NCBI GenBank assembly: GCA_001784435.1
Contig: MFQZ01000001.1
Location: 186,001 to 250,000 of the forward strand
Source of the DNA: Candidatus Magasanikbacteria bacterium RIFOXYC2_FULL_42_28
GTDB lineage: Bacteria; Patescibacteria; ABY1; Magasanikbacterales; GWA2-37-8
DNA: 64,000 nt
Direction: 5' to 3'
Position numbers and translations under genes: made by a program. Shown here one piece after another: positions 26,738-35,101 of this stretch. Positions within the stretch are counted from its first letter, which is position 1, and the number at the start of each line of letters is the position of its first letter. The notes below the pieces were generated by a model. The model was not told where the DNA came from. It saw nothing but the letters and a program-made list of their open reading frames with translations, and ran no database searches.

Positions 26738-27079
26738 TTAATCTTTTTTTAACAACTCACCAACCAACCAACTTACCACTACCATAATCAAAGCTCCCCA
26801 AAACGCCGGTCCAAATCCAGCCACTTCAAAACCTTTTACAATCGAAGACGCCAACCAAAACATCAGGGCGTTGATTACCAAAGTAAATAATCCTAATGTC
26901 AAAATATTTATCGGCAACGTCAGCACCACTAAAATCGGACGAATAAGCGCATTAACCAATCCTAACACCAGCGCGGCGATAAGCGCGGAATAAAAACCAG
27001 ACACGGCTATACCCGGTAAATAATACGCGATTGCCATGAGCGCGCCGGCATTGATTAACCAACGTAAAATAAGTCTCAT
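26738..27079 (-). CDS. phage holin family 4-like membrane protein
   Basis: 113 residues with four hydrophobic segments: LINAGALMAIAYYLPGI, ALIAALVLGLVNALIRPIL, LTLGLFTLVINALMFWLA and FWGALIMVVVSWLVGELL. This matches the PF04020-type superfamily IV holin-like proteins, widespread on bacterial chromosomes without phage. The internal VNALIRPILVVLTLPINILT signature is typical. The actual role is unknown; the holin label comes from similarity only. Confidence 0.88.
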   Translation of the reverse strand: MRLILRWLINAGALMAIAYYLPGIAVSGFYSALIAALVLGLVNALIRPILVVLTLPINILTLGLFTLVINALMFWLASSIVKGFEVAGFGPAFWGALIMVVVSWLVGELLKKD

Positions 27080-27087
27080 AGAAAAAT

Positions 27088-27690
27088 TTAATTTAACAAT
27101 AAATTAAATAACCAATTAATAATCGGGGAAATTAAATTAGATAAGAAAAAAATAAAAACCATCAACAGCATGAATCCATAGCGATCCAAAAATATTTTTA
27201 TATGCTGCATTGAATCAGGTAAAATTGCGTATAAAATTTTGGAACCATCCAGTGGCGGGATCGGGACTAAATTAAATACCATCAAAACTAAATTGGCCTG
27301 AACAACGACCGCGAGTAATTGTGAGAAATTCGTTACCGGTAAAACGCGAATTAGCAACGCAAATACTAACGCTAACATAAAATTGGCCAATGGCCCCGCT
27401 ATTCCAACCATGGCCGGTCCCCACTTATGATAACGCAAATTATACGGATTAAACGGCACCGGTTTGGCATAAGCAAACAAAAACCGGCCACCAGACAATA
27501 GTCCCAGCACGAGTGGCATCGCAATCGTGCCAATCGGATCAATATGCACCCGCGGGTCAATGGTTAAACGCCCGGCCAAACGCGCCGTTGGATCACCCAA
27601 ACGATCGGCCATCCAACCATGGGCATATTCGTGAATAATAGCGGAGGGAATGATGACTAAAAAGTAAAAAACCAAAGAAATGATACCCAT
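27088..27690 (-). CDS. site-2 protease family membrane metalloprotease (M50)
   Basis: 200 residues, about five membrane segments. The zinc-binding HExxH is in IHEYAHGWMADRLGD near residue 20, followed by GRLTIDPRVHIDPIGTI. The third ligand region is NLVPIPPLDGSKIL near residue 145. These short M50 proteins cleave within membranes; substrates are unknown. Its start codon abuts the divergent rpmB promoter. Confidence 0.93.
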   Translation of the reverse strand: MGIISLVFYFLVIIPSAIIHEYAHGWMADRLGDPTARLAGRLTIDPRVHIDPIGTIAMPLVLGLLSGGRFLFAYAKPVPFNPYNLRYHKWGPAMVGIAGPLANFMLALVFALLIRVLPVTNFSQLLAVVVQANLVLMVFNLVPIPPLDGSKILYAILPDSMQHIKIFLDRYGFMLLMVFIFFLSNLISPIINWLFNLLLN

Positions 27691-27691
27691 A

Positions 27692-27720
27692 TTGACAAAA
27701 ACGATTAAATCCTATATACT
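27692..27720 (+). promoter_or_regulatory. rpmB: rpmB promoter
   Basis: TTGACA (27692-27697), 17-nt spacer, TATACT (27715-27720), about 46 nt before the ATG. Confidence 0.9.
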
Positions 27721-27765
27721 TACCCACATATTATACCTTTAAAAATATAAATAAGCAACAATTAT

Positions 27766-27942
27766 ATGAGTAGATCCTGTGACTTGTGCGGCAAAAAATC
27801 TGTCCGCGCCAATTCAGTTAGTCATTCCAAACGCAAAGTGCCTCGTCGCCAGCACCCTAATTTACAGGCATTGACCATAAATGGAGTTACCAGCAAAGCG
27901 TGCTCCACTTGCCGTCGAACTTCGGCCAAAGGAAAAAAATAA
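27766..27942 (+). CDS. rpmB: 50S ribosomal protein bL28
   Basis: 58 residues, read by eye. It begins MSRSCDLCGKKSVRANSVSH, continues SKRKVPRRQHPNLQALTING and ends in a basic tail with CSTCRRTSAKGKK. bL28 stabilises the large subunit near the E site. Two CxxC pairs (residues 5/8 and 46/49) make this the zinc-ribbon form. It is a single-gene unit with a consensus promoter and a strong shared terminator. Confidence 0.95.
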   Translation: MSRSCDLCGKKSVRANSVSHSKRKVPRRQHPNLQALTINGVTSKACSTCRRTSAKGKK

Positions 27943-27951
27943 CTATATATT

Positions 27952-27987
27952 AAAAATCCGTCCCGACTTAACCGGGACGGATTTTTG
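27952..27987. terminator. bidirectional terminator between rpmB and ndk
   Basis: AAAAATCCGTCCCG / CGGGACGGATTTTT with an A/T loop; T-runs on both strands. Confidence 0.9.
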
Positions 27988-28033
27988 TTTCATCATTTTT
28001 GCCTTGTCCTGCGTAGCCAAAGGCGAAGCGGGA

Positions 28034-28606
28034 TTAGTTGCGTTCGTAAGGGAAAATCACTTGGCGATCTCCAAACCAATGTTTAATTTCATGCTCGGCT
28101 TCAGCGGCGGTTTCCGAAGCGTGCACCAAATTCATTACCGCGCGATGTTCGGCGTTAGCCACAGCCGGAGAATCAACCGAATAATCACCACGAATCGTTC
28201 CCATGTCAGCCATGTTTGGCAAAGTCGCACCGGCAATTTTTCGCACCATATCCACTGCGTGGACACCTTCCACCACCATCCGCACCAAAGGCGCGGAGAT
28301 CATATAGCCAACAAGCCAACTACGAACCATTTTGCCAATTTCCAAATCATTGTCTGTGCCTAAATCTTTAATCGGATCAATGCCGTATTTGGCATAAGTA
28401 CCTAAAGATTTCTGACCCAAACGAGCGATCCAGGTTTCGTCTTTCGGATAATGATTATCAATTTGCTCTTCGGTCGGTTGAAACATTTCCAAAGCCACCA
28501 CTTTCAAATCGCGTTGCTCAAATCGGCGAATAATTTCGCCAATTAAGCCCTTTTTCACGCCATCCGGTTTAATCATCACATAAGTGCGTTCGGTCTTAAA
28601 ATTCAT
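28034..28606 (-). CDS. ndk: nucleoside diphosphate kinase
   Basis: 190 residues from ATG at 28606 (MNFKTERTYVMIKPDGVKKG), the family start. It transfers phosphate between NTPs and NDPs through a phosphohistidine. The catalytic His is in NLVHASETAAEAEHEIKHWF. It carries an extra ~45 residues after ~60 (YPKDETWIARLGQKSLGTYA onward), making it longer than the usual ~140; such inserts are common in CPR and some archaeal enzymes. Substrate residues in GATLPNMADMGTIRGDYS are present. Confidence 0.95.
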   Translation of the reverse strand: MNFKTERTYVMIKPDGVKKGLIGEIIRRFEQRDLKVVALEMFQPTEEQIDNHYPKDETWIARLGQKSLGTYAKYGIDPIKDLGTDNDLEIGKMVRSWLVGYMISAPLVRMVVEGVHAVDMVRKIAGATLPNMADMGTIRGDYSVDSPAVANAEHRAVMNLVHASETAAEAEHEIKHWFGDRQVIFPYERN

Positions 28607-28661
28607 ATTGATTTTATTAATAATTAATTTGGTTAAATTATATCCGCTTTTCACAAAAAAG

Positions 28662-29018
28662 TCAACCCTTGGGCACTAAACGCAATTTGGCCGTGCCTTT
28701 TGACTTATCCACCGCGATAATTAACGCTGCTAATATTATTCCACCAACAACTCCATGCTTCCAGCAATACCGCCCAACAGTCTTTTCTAGCCGTCGCCAT
28801 TTTTCACGTGTTATCGCCAAATCATTCGCCATCTCGCCGACTCGACGCGTCTTAACTTCTACAAAATAAAAATCATCGCCAAATTTAGCGATGATGTCAA
28901 TTTCTCCAACGGTGGTATAAAAATTCCGCTCAATAATTTTAAAACCTTTTCGTTCCAACCATACGCACGCCAAATCTTCACCCCACTGCCCCATTTTTTT
29001 CTTTCCCCCCTTTGGCAT
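28662..29018 (-). CDS. YraN/UPF0102 family predicted endonuclease
   Basis: 118 residues: GQWGEDLACVWLERKGFKII, RNFYTTVGEIDIIAKFGDDF, YFVEVKTRR. These are the conserved E, D and ExK residues of the restriction-endonuclease-like fold. Activity and substrate in the cell are not known. It is encoded next to a small membrane protein and a methyltransferase. Confidence 0.9.
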   Translation of the reverse strand: MPKGGKKKMGQWGEDLACVWLERKGFKIIERNFYTTVGEIDIIAKFGDDFYFVEVKTRRVGEMANDLAITREKWRRLEKTVGRYCWKHGVVGGIILAALIIAVDKSKGTAKLRLVPKG

Positions 29019-29021
29019 ATC

Positions 29022-29417
29022 TTATGGCAAATATTTTCCCTGCGCCACACGGTTTTGACTTTCAGTTTTAATTTTTGGAACGCGCACAATCGCATACCAA
29101 ATAATTTTATAACCCCAAAAAATAACACCAATAATCCAAAATAACAACCAAAAACGCCACGACAAAAATGTCACTCGTTCTTGACGAAAGAAAAACCAGA
29201 TCAAACCAAGCACGCCCATCGTCAATCCAAAATTCCCAATTCTACGCAAAATTTCATTCAGCCATTTTTCACTTTTATAAGCGCGCCCAATTTTGGCAGA
29301 CAATCCTAACAAAACAAAAAATAAAAATAATACTACTAAAACCGTAAATGCTACACCGCGTGCGGTAAACGGCTGGGTAAACCAATATGACCAAGTTAAA
29401 AGATTTGTGAATGACAT
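29022..29417 (-). CDS. small multi-pass membrane protein
   Basis: 131 residues with three hydrophobic segments: GVAFTVLVVLFLFFVLLGLS, GLTMGVLGLIWFFF and FWLLFWIIGVIFWGYKIIWY. A Lys/Arg-rich loop lies between the first two. No family recognised. It is 3 nt after the methyltransferase gene, so probably co-translated. Confidence 0.8.
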   Translation of the reverse strand: MSFTNLLTWSYWFTQPFTARGVAFTVLVVLFLFFVLLGLSAKIGRAYKSEKWLNEILRRIGNFGLTMGVLGLIWFFFRQERVTFLSWRFWLLFWIIGVIFWGYKIIWYAIVRVPKIKTESQNRVAQGKYLP

Positions 29418-29420
29418 AAA

Positions 29421-29978
29421 TTATAATTTCTTAAACACGACGCAGTAATGATAACTGCCCGCGGCAAAATTGTCAACTGCGGTAAAACCCGCCCCCAACG
29501 CTAAATCCAAAGCGCTGTCAAAAGATACCAATCCGCCTTTTTCCGGCCCAAGCGCACCCAAATTGCGCGTCCAATCAACTATAACGAGCCGTCCGCCACT
29601 TTTAAGCAAGCGCGCGGCTTCGCGCAAAGCGCCATTTTTATTTTTTAACATATAAAGAACATTGACCAAAAAACAAACATCCAAACTTTCGGCCGGAATT
29701 GGTGTTTTGCCCGGAACCTCAATGTCCGACCAAACCAACTGGATATTATCATAACCACCCGAACGCACTCGGCTACGCACATTATCTAAAACTTCTTTCA
29801 AAATATCTACCGCGTAAACCAACCCAACATCTTCCACCATTTTCGCCGCCGGAAAAATAAAATGACCGGTGCGACCGCAACCAAAATCAACCAACCGCAT
29901 TCCGCGCGCCAGTCCTACACGCTGTAAAATTTTGCGCGAATCAATCAAGGCCTTACCGGCCGATTGGGCTTCGGTCAT
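29421..29978 (-). CDS. class I SAM-dependent methyltransferase
   Basis: 185 residues. Motif I is MRLVDFGCGRTGHFIFPAAK, motif II VYAVDILKEVLDNVRSRV, motif IV LDVCFLVNVLYMLKNK, motif V AARLLKSGGRLVIVDW. This is the Methyltransf_11/25 type fold. The substrate is unknown. It lies between two small membrane proteins, perhaps hinting at a lipid or quinone-like acceptor, but that is only context. Confidence 0.9.
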   Translation of the reverse strand: MTEAQSAGKALIDSRKILQRVGLARGMRLVDFGCGRTGHFIFPAAKMVEDVGLVYAVDILKEVLDNVRSRVRSGGYDNIQLVWSDIEVPGKTPIPAESLDVCFLVNVLYMLKNKNGALREAARLLKSGGRLVIVDWTRNLGALGPEKGGLVSFDSALDLALGAGFTAVDNFAAGSYHYCVVFKKL

Positions 29979-29979
29979 A

Positions 29980-30225
29980 TTAACGCACTAACCACGAACC
30001 AACTGTGGCATTTAAAAATTGGGTGTGCAAATTGGTAATCGCTAAAAATCCGATAAAAATTCCGGCCAACCCCAAAAATTTTACCATAAGACGCGTGCCA
30101 CCGCTCGTGCCCAGTTTGGCTTCGGCCCAAGCATTCGTCCCAAAATTTTCCACCACCCATTCGGTTTTAATGATTAAGCCGGAACTGATGGCAACGATTA
30201 GAAGACCGATTAAAATGCGAGACAT
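29980..30225 (-). CDS. small two-segment membrane protein
   Basis: 81 residues: an N-terminal segment ILIGLLIVAISSGLIIKTEW, a short polar loop (VENFGTNAWAEAKLGTSGG) and a second segment LMVKFLGLAGIFIGFLAITN. No known function. Its stop is 1 nt from the methyltransferase start. Confidence 0.78.
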   Translation of the reverse strand: MSRILIGLLIVAISSGLIIKTEWVVENFGTNAWAEAKLGTSGGTRLMVKFLGLAGIFIGFLAITNLHTQFLNATVGSWLVR

Positions 30226-30239
30226 AAATTTGATAATAA

Positions 30240-30977
30240 TTATTGTAATTTTTTCTTACCATCGCCGCGTACTAATTTAGCAAGCGCGCCGACCGCGTCG
30301 CCTTCCGAATCCAGATCTAACAATCTCTTGGCGGCAAATTCCATGACCTTTGCCCATTTGACTCGACCGGACCCGTGAAAACGATCAACTAATTTATCAT
30401 GATGCTTAGAACGCGCGCGCATTATTTCTTCAGAAGAAAAACACTCGGCTTTAATCCCCTTGCTTTTAAATATCCTATCGGCACGCGACAAATGAAACCC
30501 AACGGTTAGCAAAGCAACATTATCTAATCCGTGACTTTGTAGTAAAGACGACACCCCCTCAGCATTAGCAAAAGTATCAATTGATTCTGATTCTATCTCA
30601 ATCGCACCCTCCGGTATTTCCGGAAATTTCTTTTTTAAATAATCACGCATCGCTTCGGCTTCAGACGCCCTATCGCCCCCGGCCGTGCGACCACCGGTAA
30701 AAATTAATCTTGTTGTTTTGCCGTCACGATACATTTGACCGGCCGCGAGCGCTGACATCTCGGATTCAATGCTCAAACGCGGTTTCCAATCCGGGGTAGC
30801 ATCTTTAGGCGGACGTTCACGCCAATTTTTACCTAAAACAATCACCGCTTGAAAATTTTGCGGACGAGCTTCGGGATTAGCCGACTGTTCTAATCTTGGC
30901 GACATTTCATCTCCAATTTCAGATTGAAACCGAAAATTTGGAGCTCCCGGCGGGACATTACCATTTTCTACTCCCAT
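30240..30977 (-). CDS. YdcF/ElyC-like (DUF218) protein
   Basis: 245 residues. The core from about residue 49 matches DUF218: FQAVIVLGKNWRERPPKD, RLSIESEMSALAAGQMYRDG, RLIFTGGRTAGGDRASEAEA, ESESIDTFANAEGVSSLLQS and VALLTVGFHLSRADRIFK. Relatives (ElyC, SanA, YdcF) affect envelope integrity and polysaccharide supply. Here there is no membrane anchor, so it may be cytoplasmic. It lies downstream of tRNA-Leu on the same strand. Confidence 0.87.
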   Translation of the reverse strand: MGVENGNVPPGAPNFRFQSEIGDEMSPRLEQSANPEARPQNFQAVIVLGKNWRERPPKDATPDWKPRLSIESEMSALAAGQMYRDGKTTRLIFTGGRTAGGDRASEAEAMRDYLKKKFPEIPEGAIEIESESIDTFANAEGVSSLLQSHGLDNVALLTVGFHLSRADRIFKSKGIKAECFSSEEIMRARSKHHDKLVDRFHGSGRVKWAKVMEFAAKRLLDLDSEGDAVGALAKLVRGDGKKKLQ

Positions 30978-31017
30978 ATATTTATTGCTTATGCGTTCTT
31001 AAACTATTGAGTCGTCG

Positions 31018-31101
31018 TGCGCGGGAGAGGACTCGAACCTCCATGCCCTTGCGAGCGTTACCACCTCAAGGTAGTGCGTCTACCAGTTTCGCCACCCGCG
31101 C
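31018..31101 (-). tRNA. tRNA-Leu (anticodon GAG)
   Basis: 84 nt, with the long variable arm of a class II tRNA (AACGCTCGCAAGGGCAT). Acceptor GCGCGGG/CCCGCGC, discriminator A, D arm with TGGTAGACGC, loop TTGAGGT gives GAG. CCA is not encoded. It is embedded between two minus-strand genes. Confidence 0.94.
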
Positions 31102-31129
31102 TTCTTGCCATGAACATTTAGGTTTATGG

Positions 31130-31894
31130 CTAAAACTTTCGATCCCTCCCTACCACCATGTCAATTTTGCCATGCGCTAATTTTATTTTTACTTTTATTT
31201 CTTTGGACGTTTTACCATCGGCTTCCACGGCAAAAGCGCTATCGCCCACAATTTCCATTTCTTCAAACGGAAACACGCTCGGACTCTCATAGTTATAGCC
31301 CCAGAAGCGCTTCTTTGTCAAGGGGCGAATAAACGCTTCTAATTTGCCGTCCTGGGGGTGGACTTCCTGTTGATTAGAATCTTTCTTGGTGCTTTTGTAA
31401 TAAAATGGCTGTAAATTACAAACCACCACTTCCATTAAATCATTGGCCGACACGGTAAATTTACCATCATAAATAACTTTCACTTTTGCCGGCGGAACTT
31501 GCAGGCGCGACACAAAATACCGATTATTCATCCAACCAATATCTAATTTTTCCCGACGACGTTTGGCCAAAGTATCACACGCGCCCACTCCGACCGGAAT
31601 TCCCAAGACCTTGGCAATGGTATTATCCGGTCCAATCGGCAAAAAACCAAAAACGCACTCACAGGTAGCGGCGCGCGATAAGACATGTCCAAAAGTATGA
31701 TCGTTTCCAACTATTACCACCGTCTTCGCGCCTCGCTTAATTTCATCGTCAATAATCTGTTTCGCGTCAATGTAATTAGTTAAGCGCAAAATTTTTCCGG
31801 CAATACCATAATCGGTAAGACGCACCTCCATTGCTCTAATTTCCGAATCATACTTTTTCTGGCGTAAAAAATTGTCGTAAAGATAAATATACAT
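31130..31894 (-). CDS. diacylglycerol/lipid kinase-like protein
   Basis: About 254 residues from ATG at 31894 (MYIYLYDNFL). The region after ~50 resembles the DAGK catalytic domain: KTVVIVGNDHTFGHVLSRA, FGFLPIGPDNTIAKVLGIP (the GDGT-like loop reads GNDHT) and FFxDG-like YNYESPSVFPFEE. The C-terminal beta half ends DSAFAVEADGKTSK and KIDMVVGRDRKF. Lipid phosphorylation is expected by similarity, but the nucleotide loop is altered, so activity is uncertain. Confidence 0.78.
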   Translation of the reverse strand: MYIYLYDNFLRQKKYDSEIRAMEVRLTDYGIAGKILRLTNYIDAKQIIDDEIKRGAKTVVIVGNDHTFGHVLSRAATCECVFGFLPIGPDNTIAKVLGIPVGVGACDTLAKRRREKLDIGWMNNRYFVSRLQVPPAKVKVIYDGKFTVSANDLMEVVVCNLQPFYYKSTKKDSNQQEVHPQDGKLEAFIRPLTKKRFWGYNYESPSVFPFEEMEIVGDSAFAVEADGKTSKEIKVKIKLAHGKIDMVVGRDRKF

Positions 31895-31921
31895 AGTCAC
31901 CAATCAAACCAGACAACGCCA

Positions 31922-32003
31922 TTTGTCATCCTGAGAGAGCAACGCGACCGAAGGATCCCTTGGAGATTGTGTTAAGGGATTCTTCGTCTTACTCAGAATG
32001 ACA
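31922..32003. repeat. intergenic inverted repeat, family B
   Basis: TGTCATCCTGAGAGAGC on the left and ACTCAGAATGACA on the right, with GGATCCCTT and AAGGGATTC inside. It lies between the lipid kinase-like gene and bactofilin. Confidence 0.85.
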
Positions 32004-32013
32004 ACCGCAAACA

Positions 32014-32499
32014 TCATCCTTCTAAATCCAAAATCTGGGCTTCGGCTCTTTTTCCGCCCACCCGGCCACGCGCGGCGCTTCTATTTTCAGAGACCGTCTG
32101 CTGTAAACCCGGCATCGAAACTTTGCCAAACAAAAGCGCGCCGGAATCAATTTTCAACACGGCCGCTTCAATATCGCCCACTACTTTAGCGGTGGACGCT
32201 AATTCTAAAGTATCTTTGACTTTAATATTTCCCCGCACATCACCGGCAATCGCCGCGCTTCCCGCTCGCACATTGGCCATAATTTTTGCGCCCGGTTCAA
32301 CTGATAGATGACGGCTGGTGTGAACCGAACCGGCGACAGAACCTTTGACAATAATATTTCCTTCGGATGCAAAATCACCCTCAACATTCACCGATGGACC
32401 AACGACAGTTTCAATATCATCCGATGGGGGCGCGTAAACCGACGAATCGGACGGTTCATTTTCTAAAGCAACATTGGCTGAAGGTTTGGAAAAAAGCAT
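32014..32499 (-). CDS. bactofilin-family polymer-forming protein
   Basis: 161 residues. The core (residues ~30-130) is a right-handed beta-helix: VGPSVNVEGDFASEGNIIVK, GSVAGSVHTSRHLSVEPGAK, repeated G-x-V/I patterns. Bactofilins form filaments that shape cells or position envelope enzymes. The N-terminal 25 residues are flexible; the C-terminus is Arg/Ala-rich. It is near envelope-related genes and has a TATAAT box upstream (32527-32537 region). Confidence 0.9.
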   Translation of the reverse strand: MLFSKPSANVALENEPSDSSVYAPPSDDIETVVGPSVNVEGDFASEGNIIVKGSVAGSVHTSRHLSVEPGAKIMANVRAGSAAIAGDVRGNIKVKDTLELASTAKVVGDIEAAVLKIDSGALLFGKVSMPGLQQTVSENRSAARGRVGGKRAEAQILDLEG

Positions 32500-32562
32500 A
32501 TTTAATAAATAATTATGATAACAATAGTATTATACACTATTTTTTAAAAACCGAAAAGTGGA

Positions 32563-33960
32563 CTACTTTTGTTTGGTCGGAATCCAAAACCCAAACTCAC
32601 TCCCCTGGCCAATACCGGCTGATTTGGCCCATACTTCGCCTTTGTGCTCTTCGATAAAGTGGCGGCAAACAAACAAGCCAATACCGGTACCAGTAACATT
32701 AACTCCTTTGACATTGTCGCCACGAAAAAATTTCTGGAAAAAACGCGACTGGTCAACTTTTTCAAAACCCAAACCCTCGTCGGTAACGCGCACCTCCCAT
32801 TTTTTATCATCTTTTTCCAAAGTTACTGTTATCAGTCCTTTTTCACTGTATTTAATGGCATTGTCCACAAAGTTAAATACCACGTGACGAATTTTATCTT
32901 TATCCACACTAACAAGTGCTTTCAATTTCTTAACCGGATTCCAAACTAAATTTAAACCTTTGTCTAACGCGCGCGGCTTTAATTCGTCAATCACGCTCGT
33001 GATAATTTCCACTAAATTTTCCGGTTTGAAATCAAATTTCGTGCGCCCCTGTTCAATGCGCGTAATATTCAAAAAACTATCTACCATGTCAATTAATCTC
33101 TGGTTGGCCATATCCATATTGGCAAAAATTGGAAGCATCTCCGGGTCGGGCTTGCCATAACCGCCATCTTCTAATAACTCCAAGTAGCCCTTGGAAATTG
33201 ACAATGGGGTACGCAACTGATGGGTGGCAATTGATAAAAAGTCGGTTTTCTGTTCGTCTAGTTCTTTCAAACGAGCGTTAGCTTGTTTTAGTTTGGCATA
33301 AGCCGCGGTTTTATCAATGGCCACTGCCACCACATTAACCGCGCTCCCAATACTTTCACGCTCAAAAACACTTAATTTCGACGGGGCACGATTAAGCCCA
33401 ATAATAAGCAACCCCATCGGACCGCGCTCAGTGGAAAGTGGATAAATAAATGTGCCAACTACGCCGATTTCTTGTAAATATTTTTTACGATTCTGCCTGG
33501 GGAAAAATGCGCCGGTAATGGATCCTGTCGGCACCACCACTAACGGCTCGCTATTACGCAACGCCTTAAACCCGGGGTAATTTTCATCGGTAACGCGAAC
33601 ACCGCGCGCGAACGATACTGAACCAGCTTGCTTTTCGGCATAACCAACCAAAGATAAACTCTTTTCGGTGATTTTATTTTTTATTTCCACTTCATCATAA
33701 AAAACAATCGCGATGTAGGCCGCTTCAAAAGTACCAACAATCTCCCGCGCCAATTGTTGCGCGGTTTTCTCCACCTCGTCACCATGAGTGGCAATAGTGT
33801 AAAGCCGATCAAGCAATGACAAAGTTTTATTGCGCGCCGCAAGTTCCGCTCCTTGCTTATAAAGCGCCTCATTGGCATGCTTTAATTGTTCAGAATCCAA
33901 AAGCACCCCGTTAACCGGGGCACTTTGGGTTTTGGTATTTTTAAAAAATCCTTCGAACAT
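32563..33960 (-). CDS. soluble GAF-domain sensor histidine kinase
   Basis: 465 residues, no membrane segment. A coiled region (~20-45) precedes a GAF domain (~50-215). HisKA with the phosphorylated His in FLSIATHQLRTPLSISKGYL follows, then HATPase_c with N-box VVFNFVDNAIKYSEKG, G1 VTDEGLGFEKVD and G2 GTGIGLFVCRHFIEEHKG. It should sense a cytoplasmic signal and phosphorylate a response regulator, but none is encoded nearby. A 92-residue protein precedes it by 21 nt and may be part of its unit. Confidence 0.95.
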   Translation of the reverse strand: MFEGFFKNTKTQSAPVNGVLLDSEQLKHANEALYKQGAELAARNKTLSLLDRLYTIATHGDEVEKTAQQLAREIVGTFEAAYIAIVFYDEVEIKNKITEKSLSLVGYAEKQAGSVSFARGVRVTDENYPGFKALRNSEPLVVVPTGSITGAFFPRQNRKKYLQEIGVVGTFIYPLSTERGPMGLLIIGLNRAPSKLSVFERESIGSAVNVVAVAIDKTAAYAKLKQANARLKELDEQKTDFLSIATHQLRTPLSISKGYLELLEDGGYGKPDPEMLPIFANMDMANQRLIDMVDSFLNITRIEQGRTKFDFKPENLVEIITSVIDELKPRALDKGLNLVWNPVKKLKALVSVDKDKIRHVVFNFVDNAIKYSEKGLITVTLEKDDKKWEVRVTDEGLGFEKVDQSRFFQKFFRGDNVKGVNVTGTGIGLFVCRHFIEEHKGEVWAKSAGIGQGSEFGFWIPTKQK

Positions 33961-33981
33961 ACACTAATATGTATGACAAAA

Positions 33982-34260
33982 TTATTTCAGAGAGTCGGGG
34001 GTCTCACCGGTTTTGAGCGATGGCAGGAACGACGCGGCGGCGTCTTTGCACACCTGCACTGATGCTTGGCCGAAAAGACGTTCGTAGCGCGCGACCAGTT
34101 GATCGATAGCCGCTTTTTTATTATCGCCAGTCATAAGCACGGTCCCATTGTCGCGAACAACAATATTACTAACCCGGGCCGCTTCTTCACGCGCCAAAGG
34201 GCCGATTATCAATTCTTGTTCTTTGACGATGTGCTCCACGATTTGGGTGAGAGTATCCAT
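33982..34260 (-). CDS. small conserved-looking protein upstream of the histidine kinase
   Basis: 92 residues, starting MDTLTQIVEHIVKEQELIIG. Predominantly helical, with a short beta-like segment (VSNIVVRDNGTVLMTGDNKK) and a mid helix IDQLVARYERLFGQASVQVC. No signal peptide or membrane segment. I do not recognise it. Spacing to the kinase (21 nt) and to the membrane protein upstream (8 nt) suggests one operon. Confidence 0.75.
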   Translation of the reverse strand: MDTLTQIVEHIVKEQELIIGPLAREEAARVSNIVVRDNGTVLMTGDNKKAAIDQLVARYERLFGQASVQVCKDAAASFLPSLKTGETPDSLK

Positions 34261-34268
34261 ATTTTACA

Positions 34269-35078
34269 TTAATCTTGATAACCCAAGTTTATAATACCTA
34301 AAGCCATAATTGTAAAAGAGGTGGAATAGAGTAAATCAACCAAGCCACCATTATAATAAGTGCCTATCCCAACTTGGTAAAGAAAAGTATAATCAGTAAT
34401 ATATTGGAATATGAGAGCAAAAATAATAAACAATATCTTTGGCTTCATAATTCCTCCCAGTACATCTTTGGAGAGAGAGTATGTCAATATAGCTATAGAA
34501 ACAGCGATAATTTCAAAACCGGGATAGCCAAAGTCCAAAAAAGTCTTTAGTGGGTCGGCGAAATCAAAAACAATGTTCTTAAAAAATAAAAAATATGCTA
34601 TACCTACCATCAACAGCGGCACTACTATGGCCTGAATTTTACCAAAAAAACTTTTTAGGCCGATTTTTATACCCGCCACCTTCGAAAAATTATACATAGC
34701 ATAGCTATACAGAGGGATTATGGCGAAATATCCCAAATCAGCAATTGATGGATATGGAATTTCAACGCTTTTCACCATCGTATAGTAACTCCAGGCCCAT
34801 TGGCCAAATACTTCAGCCAAAAGCCCGAGAGATAGGAAAATTATTCCTCTCCCCATAACACTACGGTGCTTTCCCCACCTCTTAGAAATCCAAAAAATGC
34901 CATACAAGCCACCAATTAAAGAAATCAACGGGTAAAGTGCTCCATATAAATTATTATAGTCGCCTTCTATCAAATTATTAGTTAAAATCCAAATCCAAAA
35001 AAATACCAACATCGTATATATGGCAATGATAACTCGGACGACGTTATTTTGTAATAATTGTTTTAAATTTGCAAACAT
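34269..35078 (-). CDS. multi-pass membrane protein, paralogue of 36583-37467
   Basis: 269 residues with about eight hydrophobic segments. The sequence EIPYPSIADLGYFAIIPLYS and LSLGLLAEVFGQWAWSYYTM match EIPYPSIGDVGYFFGPVFYA and FSVGLLLETFGQIMYSAYLH in the paralogue, so the two share a fold. No catalytic motif is seen. It could be a receptor-like or sensory membrane domain without its usual output domain. The gene is AT-rich, has an extended -10 box (TGTGGTATAAT, 35087-35097) and is last in a four-gene cluster. Confidence 0.82.
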   Translation of the reverse strand: MFANLKQLLQNNVVRVIIAIYTMLVFFWIWILTNNLIEGDYNNLYGALYPLISLIGGLYGIFWISKRWGKHRSVMGRGIIFLSLGLLAEVFGQWAWSYYTMVKSVEIPYPSIADLGYFAIIPLYSYAMYNFSKVAGIKIGLKSFFGKIQAIVVPLLMVGIAYFLFFKNIVFDFADPLKTFLDFGYPGFEIIAVSIAILTYSLSKDVLGGIMKPKILFIIFALIFQYITDYTFLYQVGIGTYYNGGLVDLLYSTSFTIMALGIINLGYQD

Positions 35079-35101
35079 AATAATAAATTATACCACATTA
35101 C

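Noticed and set aside
26738..27079. Holin-like gene as evidence of a prophage
   Set aside because: The family is widespread on chromosomes and no other phage gene is adjacent.
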